Translations under genes and position numbers: made by a program
NCBI GenBank assembly: GCA_013791935.1
Contig: VMSV01000150.1
Span: forward strand, 1 to 64,000
DNA length: 64,000 nt
Reading direction: 5' to 3'
DNA from: Desulfobacteraceae bacterium
GTDB lineage: Bacteria; Desulfobacterota; Desulfobacteria; Desulfobacterales; UBA5616
Part shown: in pieces, positions 52,785-61,507 of the stretch
How the letters are laid out: the number at the start of each line of letters is the position of its first letter
How positions within the stretch are numbered: position 1 is the stretch's first letter
The notes under the pieces: generated by a model
What the model was told of the DNA's origin: nothing
The model's input: only the letters and a program-made list of their open reading frames with translations
Databases searched by the model: none

Positions 52785-55583
52785 ATGAACTTTTCCATTT
52801 TTCGAAAACCCCTGTTATTCTCGGCCTTGATGGTCTGGATCCTTGCCATGGTCAACCCTTCGTCGGCCCAGGAAATTCTTCTGGACAAAATGGAAAAGGG
52901 CGGGGATCTGGTCTGTTATCCCAGTTTGAAAGATCCCAATCAGTGGTATTATCTTCCGGATCAGCCCAGGTTGGCGGTTGAAAACGGCAAGCCCCAGTTT
53001 TCATTTCTTAAATATGCCAGAACCCAGGCTTCGGGAAAGGCCGGTACGGGCCGTGCCGATGGGGGTGGCATTGTGCATTTTCTGGTGACTTACGGGGCCT
53101 CGGAAACCCGGGTCCGCCAGGCCCAGAAAGCCCTGCAGGAAAGGCATCCCGATGCCACCATCGTGGGGCCCATCGTGTACCGGAAAGGAAGTTTCGCCCT
53201 GATCACCTCCTTCAAGGAAGGGGACAATCTCACCACAAAAACCGTGGCGGTAGGCAAAGCGCCTCTGATGGAAGGACAAAAAGCGGCCGTGTCCATGGCA
53301 CTCACCAGGGAAGGGGCTGAGTTGCTCTGGGAAAGCTTTCAAACTTCCACCCCGGACATTTCCCTGGTTTTTGACATGGAGTTCGCGGGCGTTCGAGAGC
53401 CCTTTGAAGCCACCCTGGAGGCGGACTGGGCCCAGATCAGCAAACATCAACGGGTCAAAGCCGGGTTCAGCTCCCGGTGGTTCGGCGCGGATGTGGACAT
53501 CCTGCTTCAGGAGCTCCGGCAAACCGGCGCGGTGAAGATCACCACCAAAGGGGAAAGCGCCCCCATGGAAAAAATCCTGGACAGCGTCAACAACAAGCTC
53601 CTCCAGGTGATGTTCGACCCTGCCCCCACGGATGACATCAGCCGGGCCGCGGCCGACAACAACAGTTACAACAGCCTTAATCAGGCGGTTCAGATGCTCC
53701 GCAATGCCTCCCAAACCAGCGGAAGCGGCTCCTCTACATCCTCTACGGGAACCCGAAGTGATATAGGAAATCTCCCCGGTTTTTCATGGAATTCCCTTCA
53801 GGCCAGGGCATCGAACCCTTTTTTCTCCAACCTCTTCTCCAATGCTTATGCCGATCCCGCGGAATCCACCGCCCGAACGGAAAGCGGCGGTGAAGGTGCG
53901 GTGGCAACCCCCCAAACCGATCCGGCAGAAGCCCGGTCGAGGGAAGCATTTGCAAGGGGACGGGATTATTATTCCAACAACCGGTTCCAGGAGGCCCATG
54001 ATGCTTTTCGGGAAGGTCTGGACCTCTATTCCACGGTTCCGAATCCCCAGTCCAGAGTACGGGCCGGATTCTTGAATAACATGGGTGTGTCGCTCATGCA
54101 TCTCAACCAGTATGATGCGGCCATCGCCAATTTGAATGAATCTGCGGATTTATATGGCCGTGATACCCAAGACGGAAGGGATGTTCTGGAAAAATTACGT
54201 GAAGCCGAGGAACTGGCTCGTCCTGCTCAGGGTGCGGGTGAAGCAAGCGCCCGGGAAGATACATCCAGGCAAACCACCTCAGACCAGACCCAGGCTCAAA
54301 CAGCCAGTGAAGCATACAATCGGGCCAGACAATTGCACGAAGAAGCCAGAACCGGGGGATTCGAGCCTTCCAGGACCAGAGCGGCCCTGGACGCTTATGA
54401 AACTTACCAGCGGGATCATAGCCCCACGGGCACCCGTGCCGAAGAGATAGCCGGAAATATTCGAAACCTGCAGGAACGGCTTGCCGCTGCCAGTCAAACC
54501 GCCCGGGGGACTTCCCAAGATGGTTCCGCCACGGAAACTTTACCCGGCCTTCTTCCCAATCCCTTTCAAATACCCGACAACGGAAGCACCACCGGTACCA
54601 CAGGGACCGTAACCCCGCCGTCATCGGGGACCACAGGTACTCCATCCACCCCAGCCCAGCCTGTGGGTTCCGGTTCAACACCAGCCTCAACAACCCCACC
54701 GGCTTCCACCACGGCAGCACGCCCGGCCACCCCGGCAACGGGAAGTGCGGCCGGGAGCCGGTCCAACGGAAGCCCCGGTTTTTCCCTGGTGGCGTCCTAT
54801 CAGATGAAAAACATTAAACGGACCGGCAAGCTGGTTTACAACCTCAACCATTTCTCAACCGAAACCCAGGCCTTTGCCATGTCGGAAAATATCGGGGACA
54901 TCTTTCGTAAATACGGAAAGGATTCCAAGATTTTCAGGGCCGTGACCATCGACGACCCGGTGTTCAAGCAACGGGAGATTCTCGTGACCCTGGATGGACA
55001 GGACGCCTCCACCTTCACCAAATATCTGAATTTTGTGACGGTGAAAATGAAAAAACAGCACCAGGCCGGGGATCAGACCACCGGAGAAGTCGTCATCACG
55101 CCGGACACCTTCAATAAGTCGGGCAACAATTTTTCCCTGACCTATGGCTGGAAAGATGATCCCGACCGGAATGCCTGGCTCAATTACGAATACCAGGCCA
55201 TCTGGTCCTTTTTCGGCGGGGTTGAAATCCGAACCCCATGGACAACAAGTGAGAGCCCCATGATCGCCCTGGCGCCGCCCCACCGTTACCGGACGGTCAC
55301 CATTGAAGGGGACGGCAGTGCTTTGACCAAAGCAGAAGTTCGCCACGCGGTGATCAATCTCAATTGCCGGATCGGTGACAAGTACATCACCAGACAGGCC
55401 ACCCTGAAAAACAACAGCCCTGCCCCGTCTCTGGTCTTGGATCTTCCCGAAGATCCGGCCCATCCGGAAACCAAGGTGTTCATCACCTGGGTCCTGGCCA
55501 ACGGCAAGCAGGTCTCTTCCCCGGAAGCCAAACTGGAAGGGGATATCATTTATTGGGACCAGGTTCCCAAAGGAGGCGCATAG
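52785..55583 (+). CDS. Secreted YYLP-family protein with TPR and Ser/Thr/Pro insertion
   Basis: A 932-residue exported protein with AAAGGAGG before its ATG; the signal peptide is cut after NPSSA (residue 28). Domain N (29-300) has WYYLPDQPRLAVENGKPQ, IVHFLVTYG and TKTVAVGKAPLMEGQKAAVS. Residues 386-475 carry TPR-like helices (ARGRDYYSNNRFQEAHDAFR), followed by a Gln/Ala-rich segment and a Ser/Thr/Pro linker (596-664). Domain C (666-932) has DDPVFKQREILVTLDG, GWKDDPDRNAWLNYEYQAIW and LAPPHRYRTV. The insertion falls where the 588-residue neighbour has a direct junction. Function unknown; it probably serves as a scaffold that binds partners through the TPR. Confidence 0.8.
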   Translation: MNFSIFRKPLLFSALMVWILAMVNPSSAQEILLDKMEKGGDLVCYPSLKDPNQWYYLPDQPRLAVENGKPQFSFLKYARTQASGKAGTGRADGGGIVHFLVTYGASETRVRQAQKALQERHPDATIVGPIVYRKGSFALITSFKEGDNLTTKTVAVGKAPLMEGQKAAVSMALTREGAELLWESFQTSTPDISLVFDMEFAGVREPFEATLEADWAQISKHQRVKAGFSSRWFGADVDILLQELRQTGAVKITTKGESAPMEKILDSVNNKLLQVMFDPAPTDDISRAAADNNSYNSLNQAVQMLRNASQTSGSGSSTSSTGTRSDIGNLPGFSWNSLQARASNPFFSNLFSNAYADPAESTARTESGGEGAVATPQTDPAEARSREAFARGRDYYSNNRFQEAHDAFREGLDLYSTVPNPQSRVRAGFLNNMGVSLMHLNQYDAAIANLNESADLYGRDTQDGRDVLEKLREAEELARPAQGAGEASAREDTSRQTTSDQTQAQTASEAYNRARQLHEEARTGGFEPSRTRAALDAYETYQRDHSPTGTRAEEIAGNIRNLQERLAAASQTARGTSQDGSATETLPGLLPNPFQIPDNGSTTGTTGTVTPPSSGTTGTPSTPAQPVGSGSTPASTTPPASTTAARPATPATGSAAGSRSNGSPGFSLVASYQMKNIKRTGKLVYNLNHFSTETQAFAMSENIGDIFRKYGKDSKIFRAVTIDDPVFKQREILVTLDGQDASTFTKYLNFVTVKMKKQHQAGDQTTGEVVITPDTFNKSGNNFSLTYGWKDDPDRNAWLNYEYQAIWSFFGGVEIRTPWTTSESPMIALAPPHRYRTVTIEGDGSALTKAEVRHAVINLNCRIGDKYITRQATLKNNSPAPSLVLDLPEDPAHPETKVFITWVLANGKQVSSPEAKLEGDIIYWDQVPKGGA

Positions 55584-55584
55584 C

Positions 55585-57351
55585 ATGAAGCACCTTGGAA
55601 AAATCTGTAGGATGGGAATCATCGGCCTGGGGTTTGTTTTTTTCATGCCCTCCGCATGGGGTCTTGTGAATTATGAATCCGGCCAATTTGAACTCAACGG
55701 TGTTTTGCTCCTGCAGGACGCCGATGACCCGAATGTGTATTACTACCTGCCTCCGGCTCCACGGGTTTCCCAAAGAAAGGACGGCGGATTAGAATTATCC
55801 CTGGTAAAATTTGTGGACCCCCGGGGAGACACCAGCGGCGGATTGCTGCACATGCTCGTGACCTTTACCCTGCCCGATGATGAGCTGACTGCCCTTCGGG
55901 AAGCACTTGGAAAGGAGAAGGGCAAAGTCCGCCTGGCCGGTCCGGTTCCCCTCCGCCAGGAGGAGGAAGGCAGTTTCACCATCATTTCAGGCTCCCTGTC
56001 GGACAAGGGGTTCACCCGGAATCTGATCACCAGCGGCCGGGCCCCGGTAACTCCAGGCGCAAAGGCCGCCATCGCCGCCACCCTCACCCCCCAGGGGGCT
56101 ACCCTGTTGTGGGAATCCCTCACCAAGCCCACCTCCGATGTTTCCGTGGCTTTGCGCACCTATTATGAAGCCGTTCTGCCCTCGTTCCAGGCCAAGATCA
56201 GCGCGGATATCAGCACGGTGTATGAGCATTTTTCCCGGGTGAAAAACCGGCAGGAGGATTACACCAAACGCCAGCTTCGGGACATCATGGACGAACTGGT
56301 ACGAACCGGCGTCATTCAGGTGGAAATCTTCGACCGCCTTCCGGAAGATGCGGCCAACAAGGCCATGCAGAGTCTGGTGGATCTGGCCACCACCAAACTG
56401 ACGGAAATCATCTTTGACACCCAGACCGGGTTCACGGCCCTTCCGGAAAAGGAAAAAGCCGTGGAATCGGGGCAGTTGGCCGGTCGCCAGCAGAAAGGGT
56501 GGCTGGCCAAGCTTTTCACAAGCTCCGGGAATCAGAAATATTACACGGATGACCAGTTTGTTCTGAAAAAGCGCACGGACATCAACCGGGCCGCCTTCAC
56601 CATCAACCTGACCCGCAAGGCGGTGGTAAAAGTTCCGGTGGACACTTCAGGCAATATTTCCGGACTGTACCAGGAATTCAAAGAAAACCCGGACATGTTC
56701 CGGGTGGTGAACCTGGCGGATCCGGCGTTTCAGAAACGAGAAGTATTTTTCCGGATCGACGGGGATTTCACAGGGGTTTTCGAGGACATGATGAATTTTG
56801 CCGGGGTGTCGGTGTTGAAGAAGTACGCGGACCATGATGCCGCCACGGGGGAACTCGTGTTCACACGGGAGGATATTCGGGACGGAAAGCTCAGCAAGTC
56901 CTGGCAGTACGCTCGGCTTGGAGAGAAAAACGAAAGCTGGCTGGATTACGGGTATCGCACCACCTGGAGCATTCAGGGGCAGCATCAGATTAAATCTCCG
57001 GAAAAAGAAGGGGAATGGATTCAAAGCAGCGACCCCATCATCACCATTGCACCGCCTTTGAAACGTCTGGACCTGGAAATGGACGGAGATCGTTTCCGTT
57101 TTGAAAACGCGGGCATGCGAAGCGCCATGGTGGAGGCCCGTTACACGATGTTCAACAAGGAAGTCATCAAACGCCTGGGGGTGATGCGGTCCACGGACGC
57201 GGAATCGGTTTCCAAGGTCGTTTTGTTTCATGACCCCGGAAAGCAGGTATCCTACCGGGTGAACTGGTATCCTGCAACCGGTGAGGCCGTGAAAGGAGAT
57301 TGGCAGCCTTTGGAAGAGACCTATGTGGTGTTTACTCCACCCGTCAAATAA
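55585..57351 (+). CDS. Secreted YYLP-family protein
   Basis: A 588-residue exported protein, 1 base after the previous stop, with AAAGGAGG inside the end of that gene. The signal peptide ends near PSAWG. It has YYYLPPAPRVSQRKDGG, LLHMLVTFTLP, NLITSGRAPVTPGAKAAIAA, ATLLWESLTKPTSDVSV, then ADPAFQKREVFFRIDG, FEDMMNFAGVSVLKKY, WLDYGYRTTWSI and ITIAPPLKR. This is the plain N+C domain form without insertion. The family is unrecognised; it seems beta-rich and periplasmic or surface-exposed. Confidence 0.8.
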   Translation: MKHLGKICRMGIIGLGFVFFMPSAWGLVNYESGQFELNGVLLLQDADDPNVYYYLPPAPRVSQRKDGGLELSLVKFVDPRGDTSGGLLHMLVTFTLPDDELTALREALGKEKGKVRLAGPVPLRQEEEGSFTIISGSLSDKGFTRNLITSGRAPVTPGAKAAIAATLTPQGATLLWESLTKPTSDVSVALRTYYEAVLPSFQAKISADISTVYEHFSRVKNRQEDYTKRQLRDIMDELVRTGVIQVEIFDRLPEDAANKAMQSLVDLATTKLTEIIFDTQTGFTALPEKEKAVESGQLAGRQQKGWLAKLFTSSGNQKYYTDDQFVLKKRTDINRAAFTINLTRKAVVKVPVDTSGNISGLYQEFKENPDMFRVVNLADPAFQKREVFFRIDGDFTGVFEDMMNFAGVSVLKKYADHDAATGELVFTREDIRDGKLSKSWQYARLGEKNESWLDYGYRTTWSIQGQHQIKSPEKEGEWIQSSDPIITIAPPLKRLDLEMDGDRFRFENAGMRSAMVEARYTMFNKEVIKRLGVMRSTDAESVSKVVLFHDPGKQVSYRVNWYPATGEAVKGDWQPLEETYVVFTPPVK

Positions 57352-57376
57352 TTGAATCAAAAAAGGAGAATGGACG

Positions 57377-59356
57377 ATGATAAAACCCTGGAATAAAATG
57401 GCTTGGGCAATGGCTTTTACGGTCTTTTCCCTTGCTGGAAGCGCCCTGGCCGCACCGGGAAAAGGTGCGGATCAGAAGATCAATTACATCCGTCAATTCA
57501 AACCCCTGGCCATCTCCCCTTCCCTCACGATACCCTCCGGGGATTCCGCAAAGGAAGTGGGCGGCATAGCCTACGGCCGTCATGTGGACGTGAAGCTCGC
57601 CGACGGCAGCACGGTCCGGTGCTTTCCCACAGCCACCACCGACCCGGAAAAACCCGGCAAGAACTATTACTACCTTCCCACCAATCCCCATGTGTCCAAG
57701 TTCCCGGACGGCATGCCCAAATTTTCCATGATCCGCTTCGTATCCGATAAGGCCAAGGAAGCCGGCGGTGCGGAAGGTGCTGTTCTTCACTTTCTGGTGG
57801 AATACGGCCTGGATCAGGCCCAACAGCAGGAGACAGCCAAGTTGCTCCAGAAACAGGTGAAAGACGCCGTGCTCAAGGGCGCTGTTCCCCTGGAAGTGGG
57901 AGCCGAAGGCAACAGCTTCAATGTCATCTCCGCTGTTTTAGGGGACAAAAATTTTGCCCCCACCCTGATCACCAGCGGCAAGGCCCCGGTCATGGAAGGC
58001 CAGCAGGTGGCGGTGGCTGCCCGGCTGGATGCCTACGGCGCAACCCTTCTGGCCAAGGGATTTGAGCAACCTACATCCCAGGTCTCCGTGGCTTTTGATC
58101 TCAAATACGTGGTGAAGCTCCCGGCCTATGATGTGAAAGTCACCATTGATTATGACAAATTCAATTTGGTGGAATCGGAGTACAGCCATACCAGGCAGAA
58201 AACGTCCACCAGCAAACGTACCTGGGATCCCAAATGGTATAACCCTTTTAATATCAGCACCAAAACCGCCACCACCCTAACGGAAAAAGAGCAATCCCAG
58301 GCCCTGGATTTCCTTCAGGAAAACGGGGTGGTAACCTTTGACTATGTCCAGCACGTACCGGATGCCGACAAGGAAATCGTGGAGAGCGGCCTTCATAAAA
58401 TCGTTCTGGAATCCTTCTTTGACATGCAAAAACGGCTGGGAGAACCCACCGATCAGGAGCTCACCTCGGAAGATGAAGGAGACCAAAAGGAAGAAGCCGC
58501 CGCCAGACGAAAGGAAGCGGCCAAACACAACAATTACTCCTACACGGTTTTTCAGCGCAAACAGATTCAGCGGAAATCCAAACAGGTCCTGAATCTGAAA
58601 AAAGTCATGGCCCGGTATGAAACCTATACCATGACCGGCAACATCGGCGCTTGGTATGACCAATACAAGGACAACCCCAAGCTCGTTTCGCAAGTCAACC
58701 TGGATGATCCCTTTTTCCAGAGAAGGGAAATGCGCTTTGTCATCGACAATGAAGCCTATGATATTTTCAAAGACATGGTGAACTACGCCACCATCCAGGT
58801 GCGGGTGGACCGGAAAGACCAGCGGCCCTTCATCGATGAAATGACCATTGACCGGAAATACCTGGAGACCAACGGCCAGACCGCCACCCTCACCTACGCT
58901 CGCATGGGGGACGATGCCCAGACCTATGATTATGCGGTCCAATGGAGCCTGCGGGGCGGAAACCTTTACCCGGCGGAACCCAAATGGGCCAAGGGCGAAC
59001 TCATGGCCGTCACCCTGGCAGCTCCGGTAAGGCCCAGAACTCTGGAAGCCGAAGCGGATCTTGAGGAGCTGGGACAGATTGGCGTGGCCCGGGTCAGCGT
59101 GGAACTGCAATACAACCGGTTCGGGAAACTTTATACGGACACCTCCGGCTTGGCCATCTCCGCAGCCGGGGGGGAAGCCCGGGTGAACAAGGTGATTTAC
59201 CAGGATGCGGGAAACCACAAACTTTCCTACCGGCTCATCTACCATCACAAAAAACTGGGTAAAGTTTCTTCAGATTCCTGGAATCCCGTGGAAGGCGATT
59301 ATATTTACTGCGCGCCCACGGAAATGATCCTTGAAAAGATCAAAAGTGCTTTATAA
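57377..59356 (+). CDS. Secreted YYLP-family protein
   Basis: A 659-residue exported protein. The signal peptide ends at GSALA/AP; AAAAAAGGAG precedes the ATG. It repeats the family pattern: YYYLPTNPHVSKFPDG, VLHFLVEYGLDQ, TLITSGKAPVMEGQQVAVAA, ATLLAKGFEQPTSQVSVAFD, DDPFFQRREMRFVIDN, FKDMVNYATIQVRV, YDYAVQWSLRGG. Extra features are a charged Glu/Lys/Arg segment at about residues 355-385 and a longer N-terminus. It is the last large paralogue before the PA2779-type gene. Confidence 0.8.
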   Translation: MIKPWNKMAWAMAFTVFSLAGSALAAPGKGADQKINYIRQFKPLAISPSLTIPSGDSAKEVGGIAYGRHVDVKLADGSTVRCFPTATTDPEKPGKNYYYLPTNPHVSKFPDGMPKFSMIRFVSDKAKEAGGAEGAVLHFLVEYGLDQAQQQETAKLLQKQVKDAVLKGAVPLEVGAEGNSFNVISAVLGDKNFAPTLITSGKAPVMEGQQVAVAARLDAYGATLLAKGFEQPTSQVSVAFDLKYVVKLPAYDVKVTIDYDKFNLVESEYSHTRQKTSTSKRTWDPKWYNPFNISTKTATTLTEKEQSQALDFLQENGVVTFDYVQHVPDADKEIVESGLHKIVLESFFDMQKRLGEPTDQELTSEDEGDQKEEAAARRKEAAKHNNYSYTVFQRKQIQRKSKQVLNLKKVMARYETYTMTGNIGAWYDQYKDNPKLVSQVNLDDPFFQRREMRFVIDNEAYDIFKDMVNYATIQVRVDRKDQRPFIDEMTIDRKYLETNGQTATLTYARMGDDAQTYDYAVQWSLRGGNLYPAEPKWAKGELMAVTLAAPVRPRTLEAEADLEELGQIGVARVSVELQYNRFGKLYTDTSGLAISAAGGEARVNKVIYQDAGNHKLSYRLIYHHKKLGKVSSDSWNPVEGDYIYCAPTEMILEKIKSAL

Positions 59357-59437
59357 ATTAATAATGACCTGTTTTTTTTCATGCGACTGTGCTATTTCTA
59401 GCCAATTTCATTTCCATTAAAAAAGGAGGATTCGGTT

Positions 59438-59833
59438 ATGCTGAAACAATTTCGAAATTCCACACTGGCCCTGGGTATTGTGACTTACCTTCTGTTATTT
59501 TGGACTTCTCCGGCTGCAGCGGCCATGATGGATTCGGCCCTGTCCAATGGTCCTGCTTCCAATTCGGCCAGAAATCTCGAAATTAGTAAAATTCAGAGCG
59601 TTCTGGAAAACAAGATCGTCATGGACAAGCTGAGCGCCTACGGGCTTTCCGCTGATGAAATCCGGGGCAAACTTTGCCAGATGACCGACGATCAGATTCA
59701 CATGCTGGCCCAGGCTTCGGATAATGTTCCGGCCGGCGGAGACGCGGTAGGCCTTCTGGTGGGCGTTCTTTTGGTTATTCTGCTGGTCATCGTCATTCTC
59801 AAGCTCTTGAATAAAGAGATCGTCGTTCGGTAA
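59438..59833 (+). CDS. PA2779 family small membrane protein
   Basis: A 131-residue protein with a signal peptide (cut near SPAAAA, residues 1-29), a short helical soluble part (MDKLSAYGLSADEIRGKL, MTDDQIHMLAQASDN), a PAGGD motif (Gly100-Gly101) and a C-terminal hydrophobic helix (104-124, LLVGVLLVILLVIVILKLL) with a short basic/charged end. This is the layout of the PA2779 family of Pseudomonas, which is encoded next to a C39-like peptidase, as here. AAAAAGGAGG precedes the ATG. The function is unknown; the GG before the hydrophobic segment could be a processing site. Confidence 0.82.
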   Translation: MLKQFRNSTLALGIVTYLLLFWTSPAAAAMMDSALSNGPASNSARNLEISKIQSVLENKIVMDKLSAYGLSADEIRGKLCQMTDDQIHMLAQASDNVPAGGDAVGLLVGVLLVILLVIVILKLLNKEIVVR

Positions 59834-59841
59834 CACAACTA

Positions 59842-60336
59842 TTGAAAGCCTTTTTGGCAGCGCTTCTCTGCCTGGCTTTTGCAGCCAGCTCGGGGGCCCG
59901 GGAAATTGAAGGGATTCCTTTCTTCAGACAGGAAAGGCACCAATGCGGTCAGGCCGCCCTTGCCAGTGTATTGGCGTATTATAAAATCCCCGTTGATATG
60001 GAGATCCTTATCAGGGAAACGTATAGCCAAGCCCTGAAGGGAAGCCTCATGGCTGATCTTGAAAATTACGCCAAGGGACTCGGATTCAAAACCAAGTCCG
60101 GCCAGGGAACCCTTCAAATCCTCAAAGAAAGTGTTCTGGTCCGAAAACCGGTGATTGTTCTTCTGGATAATGGGGTTTGGCTGGCTGCCAAACCCCATTA
60201 TATTGTTATTTTCGGGTTCAATGAAAAGGGCTTCATTGCTCATGACGGAAGCGAGCCTTCGATTTTGTTCAAATATAAGGGATTTGAAAAAACCTGGAAA
60301 AAAATGGGCCACCCTTACCTGATCATCCATCCATGA
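59842..60336 (+). CDS. C39-like cysteine peptidase (PA2778-type)
   Basis: A 164-residue papain-like enzyme with a hydrophobic signal or anchor (residues 1-18). The catalytic set is Cys35 in HQCGQAALASVLAYY, His119 in KPHYIVIFGF and Asp135 in IAHDGS. It has no ABC transporter domains, unlike bacteriocin exporters. The TTG start lies 8 bases after the PA2779-type stop, so translation is coupled. In Pseudomonas PA2778 the peptidase is fused to a TPR; here the TPR is a separate overlapping gene. The likely substrate is the PA2779-type neighbour. Confidence 0.85.
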   Translation: MKAFLAALLCLAFAASSGAREIEGIPFFRQERHQCGQAALASVLAYYKIPVDMEILIRETYSQALKGSLMADLENYAKGLGFKTKSGQGTLQILKESVLVRKPVIVLLDNGVWLAAKPHYIVIFGFNEKGFIAHDGSEPSILFKYKGFEKTWKKMGHPYLIIHP

Positions 60337-60770
60337 GATCTTTTGTCATCATTGCAGCGGTTTTATGCCTTTCGGGATGCTCCCTTCTCGGGGTTCATAT
60401 TCTCCACGACTCCCTGACAGCAGCCCAGCACAGCGACCTGGGATACACCTATGAAAAGCAGAACAAGCTGGAACTGGCGGAAAAGGAGTACCTCAAGGCC
60501 CTGAAAAAAGACAAGGCCCTGGCGGTCCCCTGTTTCAATCTGGGAAATGTGTATTATAAAATGGGAAAGTCGAAACAAGCGGTCAAATATTATCGCCTTG
60601 GCCTGAAAAAAGCACCGGATCAATCGGACATCATGAACAATCTTGCCTTTGTTCTCATGGAACAGGGCAAATTCGTTGAAGCCCGAAAATGGATTGAAAA
60701 AGCCATCGCTATCGCCCCCAAACCCGAATACCTGGACACCCGGAATAAAATCCTGAACCGCTTGGAATAG
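60333..60770 (+). CDS. TPR lipoprotein
   Basis: A 145-residue lipoprotein: lipobox LCLSGC puts the lipidated Cys at residue 16. About three TPR units follow (DLGYTYEKQNKLELAEKEYL, NLGNVYYKMGKSKQAVKYY, NNLAFVLMEQGKFVEARKW). The ATG overlaps the peptidase stop by 4 bases. It probably docks the C39-like peptidase or its substrate at the membrane, taking the place of the fused TPR of PA2778. It is the last gene of the secreted-protein locus and converges on the next gene. Confidence 0.87.
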   Translation: MRSFVIIAAVLCLSGCSLLGVHILHDSLTAAQHSDLGYTYEKQNKLELAEKEYLKALKKDKALAVPCFNLGNVYYKMGKSKQAVKYYRLGLKKAPDQSDIMNNLAFVLMEQGKFVEARKWIEKAIAIAPKPEYLDTRNKILNRLE

Positions 60771-60778
60771 CCTCTCCT

Positions 60779-61507
60779 TTATGATTTTCCGGCACCCTTA
60801 TCCGGCCCGTCCTCCCCTTTGATTTTGCGAAGAATTTTGGGGATGAAAAAGGAAAACACAAACAGACCCACCGAAAAAAAGATCTTAAAAGAGATGAGAT
60901 TTTGCCAGTTTCCGGAAGCCCACACCTCCTTTACCGTCCCGATAAAAAACGTGAAGATAAAGGTTCCCACTATAATCCCCAGACCGGTACCGAAAAAATA
61001 GTCCCGAAATTGGACTTTCGTGAGCCCCATACCGAAATTCATGGGGGTAAATGGGAAGTAGACCAGCCGGAGGTAGAGCACCGCAGCAAAGCCGTTTTGC
61101 TTTATGGCTTCATCATATTTCTTCAACCGGTCGCCAACAAGGGACGCGGCAAAATCCCTGCCCAGGGTTCTTCCGATCATAAAGGCCCCGCTGGCCCCAA
61201 GCATGGCACCGATCCACACGTAAAGAAAGCCCCAATAGGGTCCGAAGATGGCCGCACCCAATCCGGTAAGAAGGGTCCCGGGCACGAACAGACACACACC
61301 TATGGCATAGACCAATATATAAACCACCGGTGCCCAGAGGCCTGCATGATCAAGAAACCGGCCCAGTGCTTCCGCCGTAAGAAATTGTTTCACCGGGGTG
61401 AATCTCACCACATAAATAGCCCCGATGATGAAGATAAACAAAAGAAGCGCTTTGAACCAGGCTTTCTTGCCCTCCGGGGAAGATCCCTGAACCGGTGTTT
61501 TGTTCAC
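60779..61507 (-). CDS. TVP38/TMEM64 (VTT domain) membrane protein
   Basis: A 242-residue inner-membrane protein with about six helices of the DedA/VTT superfamily (FVPGTLLTGLGAAIFGPYWG, GASGAFMIGRTLGRDFAA, FPFTPMNFGMGLT). Such proteins may move lipids or small solutes. The GTG start forms GTGA with the end of arsS when the internal UGA of arsS is read through, so the two would be coupled. It is a usual neighbour of ArsS-type clusters. Confidence 0.9.
   Translation of the reverse strand: MNKTPVQGSSPEGKKAWFKALLLFIFIIGAIYVVRFTPVKQFLTAEALGRFLDHAGLWAPVVYILVYAIGVCLFVPGTLLTGLGAAIFGPYWGFLYVWIGAMLGASGAFMIGRTLGRDFAASLVGDRLKKYDEAIKQNGFAAVLYLRLVYFPFTPMNFGMGLTKVQFRDYFFGTGLGIIVGTFIFTFFIGTVKEVWASGNWQNLISFKIFFSVGLFVFSFFIPKILRKIKGEDGPDKGAGKS

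Noticed and set aside
53001-53714. Minus-strand frame of 237 codons
   Set aside because: Antisense shadow of a well-supported secreted-protein gene.
54855-55646. Minus-strand frame of 263 codons
   Set aside because: Antisense to the C-terminal domain of the 932-residue secreted protein and the start of the next gene; no independent support.
58277-59248. Long minus-strand frame of 323 codons
   Set aside because: It is the complement of the 659-residue secreted protein, which has a signal peptide, ribosome binding site and paralogues; the antisense product has none.
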